Source: Actinocatenispora rupis
Lineage (GTDB): Bacteria; Actinomycetota; Actinomycetes; Mycobacteriales; Micromonosporaceae
Direction: 5' to 3'
Assembly: GCF_016861975.1 (NCBI RefSeq)
Contig: NZ_BOMB01000032.1
Span: forward strand, 1 to 64,000
DNA length: 64,000 bases
Positions 33,025-42,019 of the stretch are shown here, piece by piece; the first letter of the stretch is position 1, and the number at the start of each line of letters is the position of its first letter. The position numbers were made by a program, and so were the translations under genes. A model generated the notes under the pieces. The model was not told where the DNA came from. It did no database searches and was given only the letters and a program-made list of their open reading frames with translations.

Positions 33025-33782
33025 CGGGCGACCGTCCGGAGGAACGGGACGACCTCGGCGAGTACCGCGGTGGCGTCGTGCCAGGCGCCGGTGTGGTCGC
33101 ACCCGGCGACGGTGGCGAACCCCGCGCCGATCCGCGCCGCGACCGCCCGCGCGCCCGGATGGTACGGATCGGCGTCCCCGGCGTACAGGAGGACCGGGAC
33201 GTCGAGGGCGGCGAGCGCGGGGCTGAGGTCCGGCTGGTGCTCCAGCGACCGGTGGCACGCGTCGAAGGCGACCGGGTCGCCCGCGTCGATCACCGCCGCC
33301 TGCTCCGGTACCCGGGCCGCGGCGGCACGCGCCAGCGCCGTCCAGTCCGGATCGGGCGGCAGCGGCACGGTACGGCGCGCGTGCTCGTACGCGACCTCCA
33401 GTCCGCCGACCGGATCCCAGCCGCCGACGACCAGCCCCGCCACCCGGTCCGGGGCGTACGCGGCGAGTCCGCAGCCGATCCACGCGCCCATCGAGTACCC
33501 CCAGTAGACGGCGCGGTCGGCGCCGAGCTCGTCGAGTACCGCGAGCACGTCGTCGACCCGCCGGGGCAGCTCGTACGCCGCCGGATCGGTCGGCGCGGCG
33601 CTGCGCCCGTGCCCCAGCGGATCGATCTCCACCACCGTGTACTCCCCGGCCAGCGCGCCGGTGTAACCCAGGTCCGTCCACTGTGGACCGACCTGGTAGA
33701 GCCCCGGCTGCACCAGCAGCAGCGGTCCCGCGCCGTGCACCCGGAAGTGCACCTCCCGCCCCGGTACCCGGGTCAGCGCCAT
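33021..33782 (-). CDS. Alpha/beta hydrolase
   Basis: A 253-residue alpha/beta hydrolase. The oxyanion-side EIDPLGHGRS, nucleophile elbow WGYSMGAW (S97), an aspartate in LLYAGDADPYHPGA and the late histidine in AGCDHTGAWHD are all visible. It is coupled to an LLM oxidoreductase downstream and divergent from an HxlR regulator, which probably controls both. The substrate is unknown. Confidence 0.88.
   Translation of the reverse strand: MALTRVPGREVHFRVHGAGPLLLVQPGLYQVGPQWTDLGYTGALAGEYTVVEIDPLGHGRSAAPTDPAAYELPRRVDDVLAVLDELGADRAVYWGYSMGAWIGCGLAAYAPDRVAGLVVGGWDPVGGLEVAYEHARRTVPLPPDPDWTALARAAAARVPEQAAVIDAGDPVAFDACHRSLEHQPDLSPALAALDVPVLLYAGDADPYHPGARAVAARIGAGFATVAGCDHTGAWHDATAVLAEVVPFLRTVAR
33677..33687. 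repeat. Palindrome TCCACTGTGGA (family of sites)
   Basis: Exact copy of an 11-base palindrome, inside the hydrolase gene. It recurs at 25365, 28131, 39083 and 51775, with near copies elsewhere. Confidence 0.7.
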
Positions 33783-33815
33783 CACACACTCCCTGTTTCC
33801 GTTCGACACCCCGCA

Positions 33816-33832
33816 CATCGTCCGCAACGATG
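33816..33832. promoter_or_regulatory. Candidate HxlR operator
   Basis: Perfect inverted repeat CATCGT-CCGCA-ACGATG in the 75-base region between divergent hydrolase and HxlR genes. Confidence 0.55.
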
Positions 33833-33857
33833 GGCGGGCGCGGAAGGAGGGACTTCC

Positions 33858-34262
33858 ATGTCTCCACGGGACACCGAGGTAACCGACCAGGTCACGGACG
33901 TGTGCCCGGTCCGGGACCTGCTCGACCGGATCGGCAGCAAGTGGACCGTCCAGGTGATCGAGGCACTCGCCGGCCGTACCCTGCGGTTCACCGAACTGGA
34001 ACGCGCCGTCGACGGCGTCAGCCGCCGGGTACTCGTCCGCACCCTGCGCGCCCTGGAACGCGACGGCCTGCTGCGCCGCACCGTGCACCCGACCGTGCCG
34101 GTGACCGTCGAGTACGCGTTGACGCCGCTGGCGGCCGGGCTCGGCGGGCCGCTCACCGCGCTCGCCGACTGGGCACGGACGCACCGCGCCGACATGGTCT
34201 CGGCCCGCCGGGCGTACGACGCGGCCGCCGCGCGACCGGCGCTCAGCGGCGACCCGGCATGA
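33858..34262 (+). CDS. HxlR family winged-helix regulator
   Basis: A 134-residue HxlR protein. It has the conserved N-terminal cysteine (C16 in VCPVRDLLDRIGSKWT), then a RFTELERAVDGVSRRVLVRTL helix-turn-helix and a wing with VPVTVEYALTPL. HxlR proteins often sense aldehydes or oxidants through this cysteine. GGAAGGAGGG lies just upstream of the ATG. It is divergent from the hydrolase-LLM pair, its likely target. Confidence 0.9.
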   Translation: MSPRDTEVTDQVTDVCPVRDLLDRIGSKWTVQVIEALAGRTLRFTELERAVDGVSRRVLVRTLRALERDGLLRRTVHPTVPVTVEYALTPLAAGLGGPLTALADWARTHRADMVSARRAYDAAAARPALSGDPA

Positions 34263-34299
34263 CCGGTACGCTCCGGCGGGACCGGCGAAAGGACCGCAG

Positions 34300-34941
34300 A
34301 TGACCGGGGAACGCGGGGCGCGCGTCACCGCCGACGACGTCGCGCTGGCCGTACGGCTGGCGGTGGCGACGCTGCGGACGGTCGCCGACCGGGACTGGAG
34401 CGTACCGGCCGGGTCACTCGACTGGGACTGCTGGGAGACCGTCGAGCACCTCGCCGACGACCTCTTCTCGTACGCGACGCAGCTCAGCGCGGTGGACCCG
34501 CCGCAGACGTCGCACGTGCGGGTGGCGTGGCGGCGGGAACGGCCGGGCGGCCCCGCGAGCGTCATCTACGCCGAACGGGACGCCGGCACCGCCGGACTGA
34601 TCCAGGTGGTCGACGCCTGCGGCGGCCTGCTCACCGCCGTGGTACGCACGGCCGACCCCACCGTGACCGCGCACCACGTGTACGGCAACGCCGACCCCGA
34701 GGGCTTCGCGGCGATGGGCGTGGTCGAGACCGTCGCGCACATGCACGACGTCGCGCAGGGCCTGGGCGCCGGGTGGGAGCCGCCGGCCGAGCTGTGCGAC
34801 CGGGCGCTGACGCGGCTGTTCCCGGACGCGCCGACCGACACCGACCGGTACCGGACGCTGCTGTGGGCCACCGGCCGGGCCGAGCTGCCCGGCCGGCCGC
34901 GGCTCACCGACTGGCGCTGGTACGGCGAGCCCCGAGGCTGA
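34300..34941 (+). CDS. DinB/maleylpyruvate-isomerase-like protein
   Basis: A 213-residue protein with the layout of DinB-like four-helix metalloproteins. A histidine in WETVEHLADDLFSYA and a pair in VAHMHDVAQGL occupy the usual metal-ligand positions. Family members include mycothiol-dependent isomerases and transferases. It follows the HxlR gene by 37 bases on the same strand. The exact reaction cannot be assigned. Confidence 0.78.
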   Translation: MTGERGARVTADDVALAVRLAVATLRTVADRDWSVPAGSLDWDCWETVEHLADDLFSYATQLSAVDPPQTSHVRVAWRRERPGGPASVIYAERDAGTAGLIQVVDACGGLLTAVVRTADPTVTAHHVYGNADPEGFAAMGVVETVAHMHDVAQGLGAGWEPPAELCDRALTRLFPDAPTDTDRYRTLLWATGRAELPGRPRLTDWRWYGEPRG

Positions 34942-34947
34942 CCCGCG

Positions 34948-35574
34948 TCAGGCGGACTCGACGGCCAGCCGTACGCCGAGCGCGACGAGGACGGCGCCGG
35001 ACACCTGCTCCAGGCGCCGTCGTACGCCCACGCGCTGGAAGACGCCGCGGACCCGGCCGGCCAGCCACACCAGCGGCAGGTACCACAGCAGGTCGACCGC
35101 CGCCCACAGCACCGAGAACACCACCAGCCACGGCAACACCGGCGCGCCGTGCGGCACGAACTGCGGCAGGAACGAGATCGCGAACACCCCGGCCTTCGGG
35201 TTCGCCACGTTCGTGACGAGACCCTGCCAGTACGCCCGGCGGTGCGGGACCGCGGCGGGGGCAGCCGGCTGCGCGTCGCTGGCGGTGCCGCGGCGCGCCT
35301 GCCACAGCGCACGCGCACCCATCCAGATCAGCACGCCGGCGCCGACGATCCGCAGCCCGTCGTACGCGATGCGCGAGGCGAGCAGCAGCGCGGACAACCC
35401 GAACGCCGCGGCCAGGCCCCACACCAGGATGCCGGTCTCGTTGCCCAGCACCGTGACGAGCCCGCTGCGACGGCCGGTGACGACCGCCCGCCGCAGGATC
35501 ACCGCCGTACTCGGGCCCGGCACCATCGCGATCAGGAACGCGGCGCCCACGAACGCCAGCACGGAAGTCAGCAC
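34948..35574 (-). CDS. LysE/RhtB family exporter
   Basis: A 208-residue transporter with about six membrane helices. The family marker VPGPSTAVILRRAVVTGRRSGL follows the first helix, and TNVANPKAGVFAISFLPQFV lies in the middle. Members export amino acids such as lysine, threonine or homoserine lactones. The GTG at 35574 gives the usual LTSVLAFVGAA start, though it lacks a strong ribosome site; an alternative start is 35607. Confidence 0.88.
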   Translation of the reverse strand: MLTSVLAFVGAAFLIAMVPGPSTAVILRRAVVTGRRSGLVTVLGNETGILVWGLAAAFGLSALLLASRIAYDGLRIVGAGVLIWMGARALWQARRGTASDAQPAAPAAVPHRRAYWQGLVTNVANPKAGVFAISFLPQFVPHGAPVLPWLVVFSVLWAAVDLLWYLPLVWLAGRVRGVFQRVGVRRRLEQVSGAVLVALGVRLAVESA

Positions 35575-35793
35575 CCGGCCAGTCTGCCGCGGCTCCCCGA
35601 GCGGCACAACGGAAACCCGCCCGGCTCACATCACCGGCCCGCGGTCCCGTACGGCCCGGACGCGGCCCGCAGGAACGCGTCCAGCCCCAGCGTGACGTAC
35701 GCCGACGGCGTGGCCGTGGTGGGGCTGGCCATAGGTCGCGGATCAGCGCTGGCCATGTCGTTTCCGCCGCCCGGCGCGACCAGCATGGTCGGC

Positions 35794-36540
35794 ATGGCAA
35801 CGATGGGCACTCTCACGACGACGGCGGTCGCCGACCTGACCGACGTCACCAAGGTGTACGCCGGCCCCACCGGCACCCGGGCACTCGACCACGTGACGGT
35901 CGGGTTCGACCGCGGAACGTTCACGGCGGTGATGGGACCGTCCGGCTCGGGCAAGTCCACCCTGCTGCACTGCGCGGCGGGTCTGGACCGACCGACGTCC
36001 GGCCGCGTCCGCCTCGCCGGTACGGAGATCGGCGGGCTGCGCGAGCCGGCGCTGACCGTGGCGCGGCGCGGGGTCGGGTTCGTGTTCCAGTCGTTCAACC
36101 TGGTCGCGGCGCTCACCGTCGAGCAGAACGTGCTGTTGCCGCAGCGGCTCGCCGGCCGCCGCCCGGACCGCCGCCGCGCCCGCGAGGTACTGGCGCGGGT
36201 CGGCCTGGCCGGTAAGGAGAAGGCGCTGCCGGGCCAGCTGTCCGGCGGTCAGCAGCAGCGGGTCGCGGTGGCGCGCGCGTTGGCCGGCCGCCCCGAGGTG
36301 ATCTTCGGCGACGAACCCACCGGCGCCCTGGACCTCACCACCGGCCGGGAGGTACTCGGCCTGCTGCGGCACGCGGTCGACTCCGACGGCGCCGCGGTCG
36401 TGATGGTCACCCACGACCCGAACGCGGCGGCGTGGGCCGACCGCGTCGTGTTCCTCGCCGACGGCCAGCTCGCCGGCGAGGAGTCCGCCCCGACCGCCGA
36501 ACAGGTGGCCGCACGCATGACGGAGCTGAGCGCGCGATGA
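35794..36540 (+). CDS. ABC transporter ATP-binding protein (MacB/LolD type)
   Basis: A 248-residue ATPase. Walker A GPSGSGKST is at about 48-56, the Q-loop is in FVFQSFNL, then the signature LSGGQQQRVAVARAL, Walker B VIFGDEPTGALD and an H-loop in VMVTHDP. It pairs with the FtsX-type permease downstream, whose ATG overlaps its stop codon (ATGA). Start choice between ATGs at 35785, 35794 and 35803 is uncertain because no good ribosome site is visible. Confidence 0.92.
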   Translation: MATMGTLTTTAVADLTDVTKVYAGPTGTRALDHVTVGFDRGTFTAVMGPSGSGKSTLLHCAAGLDRPTSGRVRLAGTEIGGLREPALTVARRGVGFVFQSFNLVAALTVEQNVLLPQRLAGRRPDRRRAREVLARVGLAGKEKALPGQLSGGQQQRVAVARALAGRPEVIFGDEPTGALDLTTGREVLGLLRHAVDSDGAAVVMVTHDPNAAAWADRVVFLADGQLAGEESAPTAEQVAARMTELSAR

Positions 36541-39005
36541 CGACCCTGGCACTGGCCTCCGTACGGCGGCGGCTGATCGCGTTCGCCGGGTCGTTCCTGG
36601 CGGTGGCGCTGACCGTGGCGCTGCTGACGGTCAGCGGAGTCCTGCTGTGCTCGGCGCTCACCGCCGGCCCCGGCCCGGACCGGTTCGCCGCGGCGACGCT
36701 GACCGTCGCGCAGCCCCGCGAGGTGAGCCTGACGACCGTGACCCACAAGGGCGACAAGGTGAAGAGCAAGACCAAGAGCAAGCCGCTGACCGGCGCCGCG
36801 GCGCTGTCGCCGGCGTTGGCGGGCCGGATCGCCCGGCTCGACGGGGTGGCGCGTGCCGTGCCGGACGTGTCGTTCCCGGTGGATCTGACCGTGGCGGGAC
36901 GGCCGGCGCGCGGGCCGCACGGAGTACCGGTGGTGGCGCACAACTGGGCGGCCGCGGTGGCGACGCCGTACCGGCTGGCGGGTGGGACGGCGCCGGGTCG
37001 CGGCGAGGTGGTGCTCGACGCGTCGCTGGGGCACGTCGGCGACCGCGTGGTCGTGTCGACGCGCACCGGTCCGCACGCGTACCGGGTGGCGGGGGTGACG
37101 CGGCCGGCGGTGGCGAACCAGGCTGCGGTGTTCCTGCCGGACGCGGTGGTCGCCGCGGTGTCCGGGCTGGCCGGGCCGACCGCGGTGGCCGTGTTCGCCG
37201 AGCCGGGCGTCTCCGCGGACACCCTCGCCGCCCGGGTACGCCCGCTGGCCGGCACCGCCTCCGTGTACGCCGGCGCCGACCGGCTGCGCGCCGAGGTGCC
37301 GGGCGCGTCGATCAGCTACGTCGGCGCGGTGTCGGTGTTCGGCATCATGCTCGGGGTGACCGCGTTCGCCGCGGTGTTCGTCCTCATCGGGTCGGTGGGG
37401 CTGGTGGTCGCCGGCCGGCTGCGGGAGTTGGCTCTGCTACGGACGATCGGCGCCACGCCGCGCCAGTTGCGGCGGCTGCTGGCGGCCGAGACGGCCGCGG
37501 TCGCGGTGGTCGCCGGCGTGGTGGGCGCCGCGGTCGGCGGTCCGCTGGCGGGCACGGTCGCCGGCCGGTTCACCGCCGCGGGCGTACTGCCGCCCGGGTT
37601 CCCGGTGTCGGTCAACGTGTTCGTCCTCGCCGCGACCGTGTTCGCCGGTACCGCGATCAGCGTGCTGTCGGCCCGGATCGCCGCGGGCCGGGCCACCCGG
37701 ATCGCGCCGACGCAGGCGTTGCAGGAGACGGCGGTGGCGCCGCCGGCGCGTACCGCGGTGCGGGTGGCGGCCACGCTCGTCACCGCGGCCGGCGCGGTCG
37801 CCGTACTGGTCTTCGCGCCACTGCGCGGAAACATGGGGATGGGCATGGGGTTCGTGGCCTGCGCGCTGCTGCTGTCGGCGGCCGCCGCGGCCGGCCCGGT
37901 CCTCGTCCGCCTCGTCGGTACGGCCCTGCGTCCGGTCGCCGCGGCCACCGGGGTCACCGGCCGGCTCGCCGCCGCCACCGTACGGGCGTCGGCGCGGCGG
38001 GTCGCGTCGGTGGCGATGCCGCTGATGCTGCTGCTGGGCATCGCGACGACGCTGCTGTCCACGAGCACGCTGACCGTGCAGGTGGCCGAGGCGCAGCAGA
38101 CGCGGCGCGCCGCCGCGGCCGACGCCCAGCTGGTGTCGACCGGCTCCGGCGTACCGTTGGCGGACGCCCGCCGGCTCGCCGCGACGCCGGGCGTACGCGG
38201 GGCGGCGGCGACACTGCCGACGACCGTCCTGATCGACGAGGACGGCAAGCCGGAGCACTACGCCGCGCAGGGCCTGTACCGTGCCGGCGCCACCGCGCTC
38301 GACCTGGACGTGTCGGCCGGGCGGCTGCGGCCGACCGGCGACGGGCTCGCGGTCGGCGCGGACCTGGCGGCGGCGCGCGGCTGGCACGTCGGTGACCGGG
38401 TAGCGGTGTGGCTGCCGGACGCGACCCGGGTGACGCTGCGGGTGACGGCCGTGTACCGGTTGTCCGCCGGGTTCGGCGACCTCGTACTGCCGGCCGGTCT
38501 GGTCGCCGCGCACGACCCCCGCGGCCTGGTCCGCGCCGTGTACGTGACCGGTCGCGTGCCGGCCACCCCGGGCCTGGTCGCCGCGGACGCGACCGTACCG
38601 GTGCGGGGGGCGGAGACGCAGCAGGCCGCGTTCGAGGCGCTGATCGTGATCCTGGTGGCGTTCATCGCGGTGTCGGTGGTGAACACGTTCGCGATCGCGA
38701 CCGTCGCCCGCCGCCGCGAGTTCGCGGACCTGCGGCTCGCCGGCGCCACCGCCCGGCAGGTACGCCGGATGGTCGGCACCGAGACCGCCCTGTCGGTCGC
38801 GGTCGGCGTGGTGCTGGGCGCCGCGGTCAGCGCCATCGTGTACGGCGCGTTCAGCGTGGCGCAGGACGGGCAGTGGCGCTGGCTGGCCAACCCGACCGGG
38901 TACGGCGTGCTCCTGGCCGGCACCGTACTGCTCGGCATGCTCGCCGGGACCGTACCGGCGCGGCTGGTGGTCCGTCGCCGCGCGCTGCCGGCCGATGCCC
39001 GCTGA
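36537..39005 (+). CDS. FtsX-family ABC transporter permease
   Basis: An 822-residue permease with an N-terminal helix (about 17-38), an extracytoplasmic domain, and two FtsX cores. One is at about 260-400 (VFGIMLGVTAFAAVFVLIGS, RLRELALLRTIGATPRQLRRLL). The second is at about 700-815 (VVNTFAIATVARRREFADLRLAGATARQVRR). A second extracytoplasmic part lies between. This matches MacB/LolE-like mechanotransmission transporters that move lipids, lipoproteins, peptides or antibiotics. Coupled to the ATPase and followed by a two-component pair, it fits a self-contained envelope-stress or peptide-resistance module. Confidence 0.92.
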   Translation: MTTLALASVRRRLIAFAGSFLAVALTVALLTVSGVLLCSALTAGPGPDRFAAATLTVAQPREVSLTTVTHKGDKVKSKTKSKPLTGAAALSPALAGRIARLDGVARAVPDVSFPVDLTVAGRPARGPHGVPVVAHNWAAAVATPYRLAGGTAPGRGEVVLDASLGHVGDRVVVSTRTGPHAYRVAGVTRPAVANQAAVFLPDAVVAAVSGLAGPTAVAVFAEPGVSADTLAARVRPLAGTASVYAGADRLRAEVPGASISYVGAVSVFGIMLGVTAFAAVFVLIGSVGLVVAGRLRELALLRTIGATPRQLRRLLAAETAAVAVVAGVVGAAVGGPLAGTVAGRFTAAGVLPPGFPVSVNVFVLAATVFAGTAISVLSARIAAGRATRIAPTQALQETAVAPPARTAVRVAATLVTAAGAVAVLVFAPLRGNMGMGMGFVACALLLSAAAAAGPVLVRLVGTALRPVAAATGVTGRLAAATVRASARRVASVAMPLMLLLGIATTLLSTSTLTVQVAEAQQTRRAAAADAQLVSTGSGVPLADARRLAATPGVRGAAATLPTTVLIDEDGKPEHYAAQGLYRAGATALDLDVSAGRLRPTGDGLAVGADLAAARGWHVGDRVAVWLPDATRVTLRVTAVYRLSAGFGDLVLPAGLVAAHDPRGLVRAVYVTGRVPATPGLVAADATVPVRGAETQQAAFEALIVILVAFIAVSVVNTFAIATVARRREFADLRLAGATARQVRRMVGTETALSVAVGVVLGAAVSAIVYGAFSVAQDGQWRWLANPTGYGVLLAGTVLLGMLAGTVPARLVVRRRALPADAR

Positions 39006-39082
39006 CCCCGCCCGGCCCGCCGGCGTCCGGTACTCCCGGGCGCCGGCTCCGCCGTCCGCTACGCCGGATCCGGCCCCGACCG

Positions 39083-39093
39083 TCCACTGTGGA
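39083..39093. repeat. Palindrome TCCACTGTGGA (family of sites)
   Basis: Exact copy between the permease and the histidine kinase, in the presumed kinase promoter region. Confidence 0.7.
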
Positions 39094-39171
39094 TGCCGCG
39101 GAACCGGGCGTACCGGGCAGGCGTTCGTACCGTGGTGGGCCGCGGACCGGGACACCGGTACGGTGGGCGCC

Positions 39172-40416
39172 GTGACCTCCGCGCCGCCCCGGACGCCGTG
39201 GGCGGGCCGGACCGTCCGCTCGCTCGGCTACCTCGCATCCGCGGTACCGGTGGGAATTCCGGCATTCGCCTGGTTCGTGGCGTCGGTCGTCCTGGTGGGC
39301 CTGTTGTCGCTGAGCCGGCTCGGGCCGCACGCGTTCCTGGCGTCCGCGACCGCCGCCCGCGCCCTGGCAGGAGTCGAGCGGCGCCGCGCGGACCGGCTGC
39401 TGCGCCACCCCGTCGCCTCGCCGTACGTGCCGCTCACGGCGCCGAACGTCACCGGCCGGGCGCGGCAGCTCGCCGGCTCCCCGGCCACCTGGCGCGACGC
39501 GGCCTGGCTGGCTCTGCTGTTCCCGCTGTCGCTGGTCTGCCTGCTGCCCGCGCTGGCGTGCACCCTCGTCACGCTCGGGCTGGTCACCGCGCCGGCCTGG
39601 CTGTGGGCGGTACCGAACCCGAACGCCCCGTGGTTCGTCGCGCCGCTGGTGTCCACCTGGCCCGGCCGGTGCGTCGCCTCGCTGGTCGGCGTGGCGCTCG
39701 CGGTGCCCGTGGCGTACCTGGTGGTGCGGGTGGCGGACGGGCAGGTCCGGTTCGCCGGCTGGCTGCTGGGCATCGGCGCGCAGCAGGCGCTGGCGCAGCG
39801 CCTCGTCGAGACCCGGGTACGCGTGGTCGACGCGCAGGCCGCCGAGCTGCGCCGGATCGAACGCGACCTGCACGACGGGGCGCAGGCCCGGATCGTCGCC
39901 GCCGGCATGACCCTCGCCCTCGCCGAACGCAAGCTGCGCGCCGGGCCGCCCACCGCGGCCGACGACGTACGGCTGGCGCGCCGTCAGCTCGACGACGCGC
40001 TCGCCGAACTGCGCCGGCTGGTCCGTGGCATCCACCCGCCGATCCTGACCGACCGCGGGCTGGCCGAGGCGCTGTCCGCGCTGGCGGCCGACAGCCCGCT
40101 CGCCGTCGACGTGCACGCCGCCGGTACGCCGCAGTTGCCCGCCGCGGTCGAGTCCGCCGCCTACTTCGTGGTCGCCGAGGCGCTCACCAACGCGGCCAAG
40201 CACGCCGACGCCACGTCCTGCCGGATCGACATCCACGCCGAGCCCGGCCTCCTGACCGTACGGGTGCGCGACGACGGGCGGGGCGGCGCCGACCCGGCCG
40301 GCGCCGGACTCGACGGGCTGCGCCGGCGGGCCGAGGCGCTCGGCGGCACCCTCACCGTGACCAGCCCGGCCGGTGGTCCCACCGTCGTCCTCGCGGAGCT
40401 GCCATGCGCATCGTGA
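39172..40416 (+). CDS. NarL-type sensor histidine kinase
   Basis: A 414-residue membrane kinase. Four or so helices (from about 18 to 195) form a sensor region typical of actinobacterial kinases of this class. HisKA_3 includes RIERDLHDGAQARIVAAG (H234 phosphorylated). An ATPase domain has ALTNAAKHADA and DDGRGGADPAGAGLDGLRRR. It probably senses an envelope signal linked to the ABC transporter upstream. The GTG at 39172 is the likely start. Its end overlaps the response regulator start by 13 bases. Confidence 0.9.
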   Translation: MTSAPPRTPWAGRTVRSLGYLASAVPVGIPAFAWFVASVVLVGLLSLSRLGPHAFLASATAARALAGVERRRADRLLRHPVASPYVPLTAPNVTGRARQLAGSPATWRDAAWLALLFPLSLVCLLPALACTLVTLGLVTAPAWLWAVPNPNAPWFVAPLVSTWPGRCVASLVGVALAVPVAYLVVRVADGQVRFAGWLLGIGAQQALAQRLVETRVRVVDAQAAELRRIERDLHDGAQARIVAAGMTLALAERKLRAGPPTAADDVRLARRQLDDALAELRRLVRGIHPPILTDRGLAEALSALAADSPLAVDVHAAGTPQLPAAVESAAYFVVAEALTNAAKHADATSCRIDIHAEPGLLTVRVRDDGRGGADPAGAGLDGLRRRAEALGGTLTVTSPAGGPTVVLAELPCAS

Positions 40417-41048
40417 TCGCCGAAGACCTGCTGCTGTTGCGGGACGGCCTGATCCGCATCCTCACCGACACCGGGCACACCGTGGTCGCCGCGGTCGACA
40501 ACGCCACCGACCTGCGTACCGCGGTGGCCGAACACCGGCCCGATCTGTCCATTGTGGACGTACGGCTGCCGCCCGGGTTCCGCGACGAGGGGCTGCGCGC
40601 CGCCCTCGCCATCCGCGCCGAGACACCCGACGCCCCCGTCCTGATCCTCTCCCAGTACGTGGAGCGCGCGTACGCCGCGGACCTGCTCGCCGACGGTCGC
40701 GGCGCCGTCGGGTACCTGTTGAAGGACCGGGTCACGTCGCTGGACGACTTCCTCGACGCGATCGAGCGCGTCGCGGCCGGCGGTACCGCGATGGATCCGG
40801 AGGTGGTGAGCCAGCTGTTCGCGCGCAACAGCCGCAACCGCGGGCTCGCCGCGCTCACGCCCCGGGAACGCGAGGTGCTCGGCCTGATGGCGCAGGGCCT
40901 GTCGAACTCGGCGATCTGCGCGGCGCTGGTGCTCGCCCCGGTCTCGGTGGAGAAACACATCTCGAACATCCTGGCCAAGCTCGACCTGCCGCCCGCCGAC
41001 GACACCCACCGCCGCGTCCGCGCCGTCCTCGCCTACCTCAACCAGTGA
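40404..41048 (+). CDS. NarL/LuxR-type response regulator
   Basis: A 214-residue response regulator. The receiver domain has acidic residues in IAEDLLLL and the phosphoacceptor D52 (LSIVDVRLPP), with LSQYV and YLLKDRV as switch residues. The LuxR helix-turn-helix is LTPREREVLGLMAQGLSNSA followed by SVEKHISNILAKLDL. It overlaps its cognate kinase gene. Its likely target is the ABC transporter operon just upstream. Confidence 0.93.
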   Translation: MRIVIAEDLLLLRDGLIRILTDTGHTVVAAVDNATDLRTAVAEHRPDLSIVDVRLPPGFRDEGLRAALAIRAETPDAPVLILSQYVERAYAADLLADGRGAVGYLLKDRVTSLDDFLDAIERVAAGGTAMDPEVVSQLFARNSRNRGLAALTPREREVLGLMAQGLSNSAICAALVLAPVSVEKHISNILAKLDLPPADDTHRRVRAVLAYLNQ

Positions 41049-41079
41049 CCGGCCCGACCGCTGACCTGTGGCCGACCCG

Positions 41080-41331
41080 TCACCAGGTGAACCAGTCGGG
41101 GTGGCGCTGCGCGGCCTCCCGGATCTTCGCGAGGTCGTCCGCGTAGAACGTCGTACGGCCGCAGTTGAGGCAGACGGTGGCCGACAGCGTCGACATCGGC
41201 CGGAACCCGAGCGACCGGCTGTTGGGATGCAGTCCGTTGGTGTGCTGTCCGGTCAGGCCCAGGTTGGCGACCTGCTGCCCGCGGCAGCTCTCGCACGGCG
41301 GCACCCGCGGCGCCCGGTTCTCCGTCGTCAT
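41080..41331 (-). CDS. Small zinc-ribbon-like protein
   Basis: An 83-residue protein with two CxxC knuckles (PPCESCRGQQ and VCLNCGRTTFY) separated by about 37 residues, a minimal zinc ribbon. It has no membrane segment. Similar small actinobacterial proteins have unknown function; nucleic-acid or protein binding is possible. It lies convergent to the response regulator. Confidence 0.72.
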   Translation of the reverse strand: MTTENRAPRVPPCESCRGQQVANLGLTGQHTNGLHPNSRSLGFRPMSTLSATVCLNCGRTTFYADDLAKIREAAQRHPDWFTW

Positions 41332-41383
41332 ACCGGCGAAGGTACGGCAGGGCGGGCGCGGTGCCCCGGGTGCGCCGCGCCCG

Positions 41384-41788
41384 TCAGCCGACGAGGAGGC
41401 AGAACGGGTGACCTTCCGGGTCGGCGAGCACGTACAGCGGCTCGTCCGGATCGTCGGTACGGTCCGCGAGCAGCGTCGCGCCGAGGTCCTCGGCCCGCCG
41501 GCGCTGGCGTTCCAGCTCGTCGACGGTGTCGACCCGGTAGTCGTGGTGCATCTGCTTCGGTACGTCGTCGGACGGCCAGGTCGAACGGTCCAGCCGGTCG
41601 ACCCGGTTGACCGCGTGCACCCGCCGGCCGGCGTCGTCGACGAGTACCAGCCAGTCGGCGTCGTCGGCACCGTCCGCGGGCGGCTCGTCGCCCGGCCGGT
41701 ACCGCAGGCCGAGGAACCGCCGGTAGAACTCGGCGAGGGCCCGGCAGTCCGTCGCGTCGATCGCCGTGTGCATCAGTTCCGGGTACAT
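41384..41788 (-). CDS. VOC family (glyoxalase-like) protein
   Basis: A 134-residue VOC protein. It opens with MHTAIDATDCRALAEFYRRFLGLRYRPGD and closes with PLYVLADPEGHPFCLLV, typical of the beta-alpha-beta-beta-beta fold; HHDYRV and HTAID supply possible metal ligands. GGGGGG precedes the ATG at 41788. It may bind or modify a small molecule, or confer resistance by binding; no specific role can be assigned. Confidence 0.85.
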   Translation of the reverse strand: MYPELMHTAIDATDCRALAEFYRRFLGLRYRPGDEPPADGADDADWLVLVDDAGRRVHAVNRVDRLDRSTWPSDDVPKQMHHDYRVDTVDELERQRRRAEDLGATLLADRTDDPDEPLYVLADPEGHPFCLLVG

Positions 41789-41831
41789 CAGCCCCCCAGT
41801 CACCGTCTCCCGACCCGACCGTACGCCGAGG

Positions 41832-41999
41832 TCAGGTGGGAATTGTCGCGCGCCGCTGCGGCCGGCGGAACCAGTCGGCGTCGAGCCGTACGCCGGTCAG
41901 CGACTCGACGGTGGCCAGCGCGGTCGCCCAGTCCGGGCCGGGCGTGCCGCTGCCGGCCAGCAGCGGGCCGAGGTGGTCGGCCAGGGGGCGGTGTCCGCG
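41832..41999 (-). pseudogene. Possible C-terminal relic of a lost gene
   Basis: About 50 leftward codons with coding-like GC3 bias end in RLDADWFRRPQRRATIPT at a stop at 41832. There is no start codon; the reading runs back into the neighbouring VOC gene, which is on the same strand in another frame. It is most likely the tail of a gene cut by deletion. Confidence 0.3.
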
Positions 42000-42019
42000 G
42001 CGTCCCGGCCGGAATCGGC

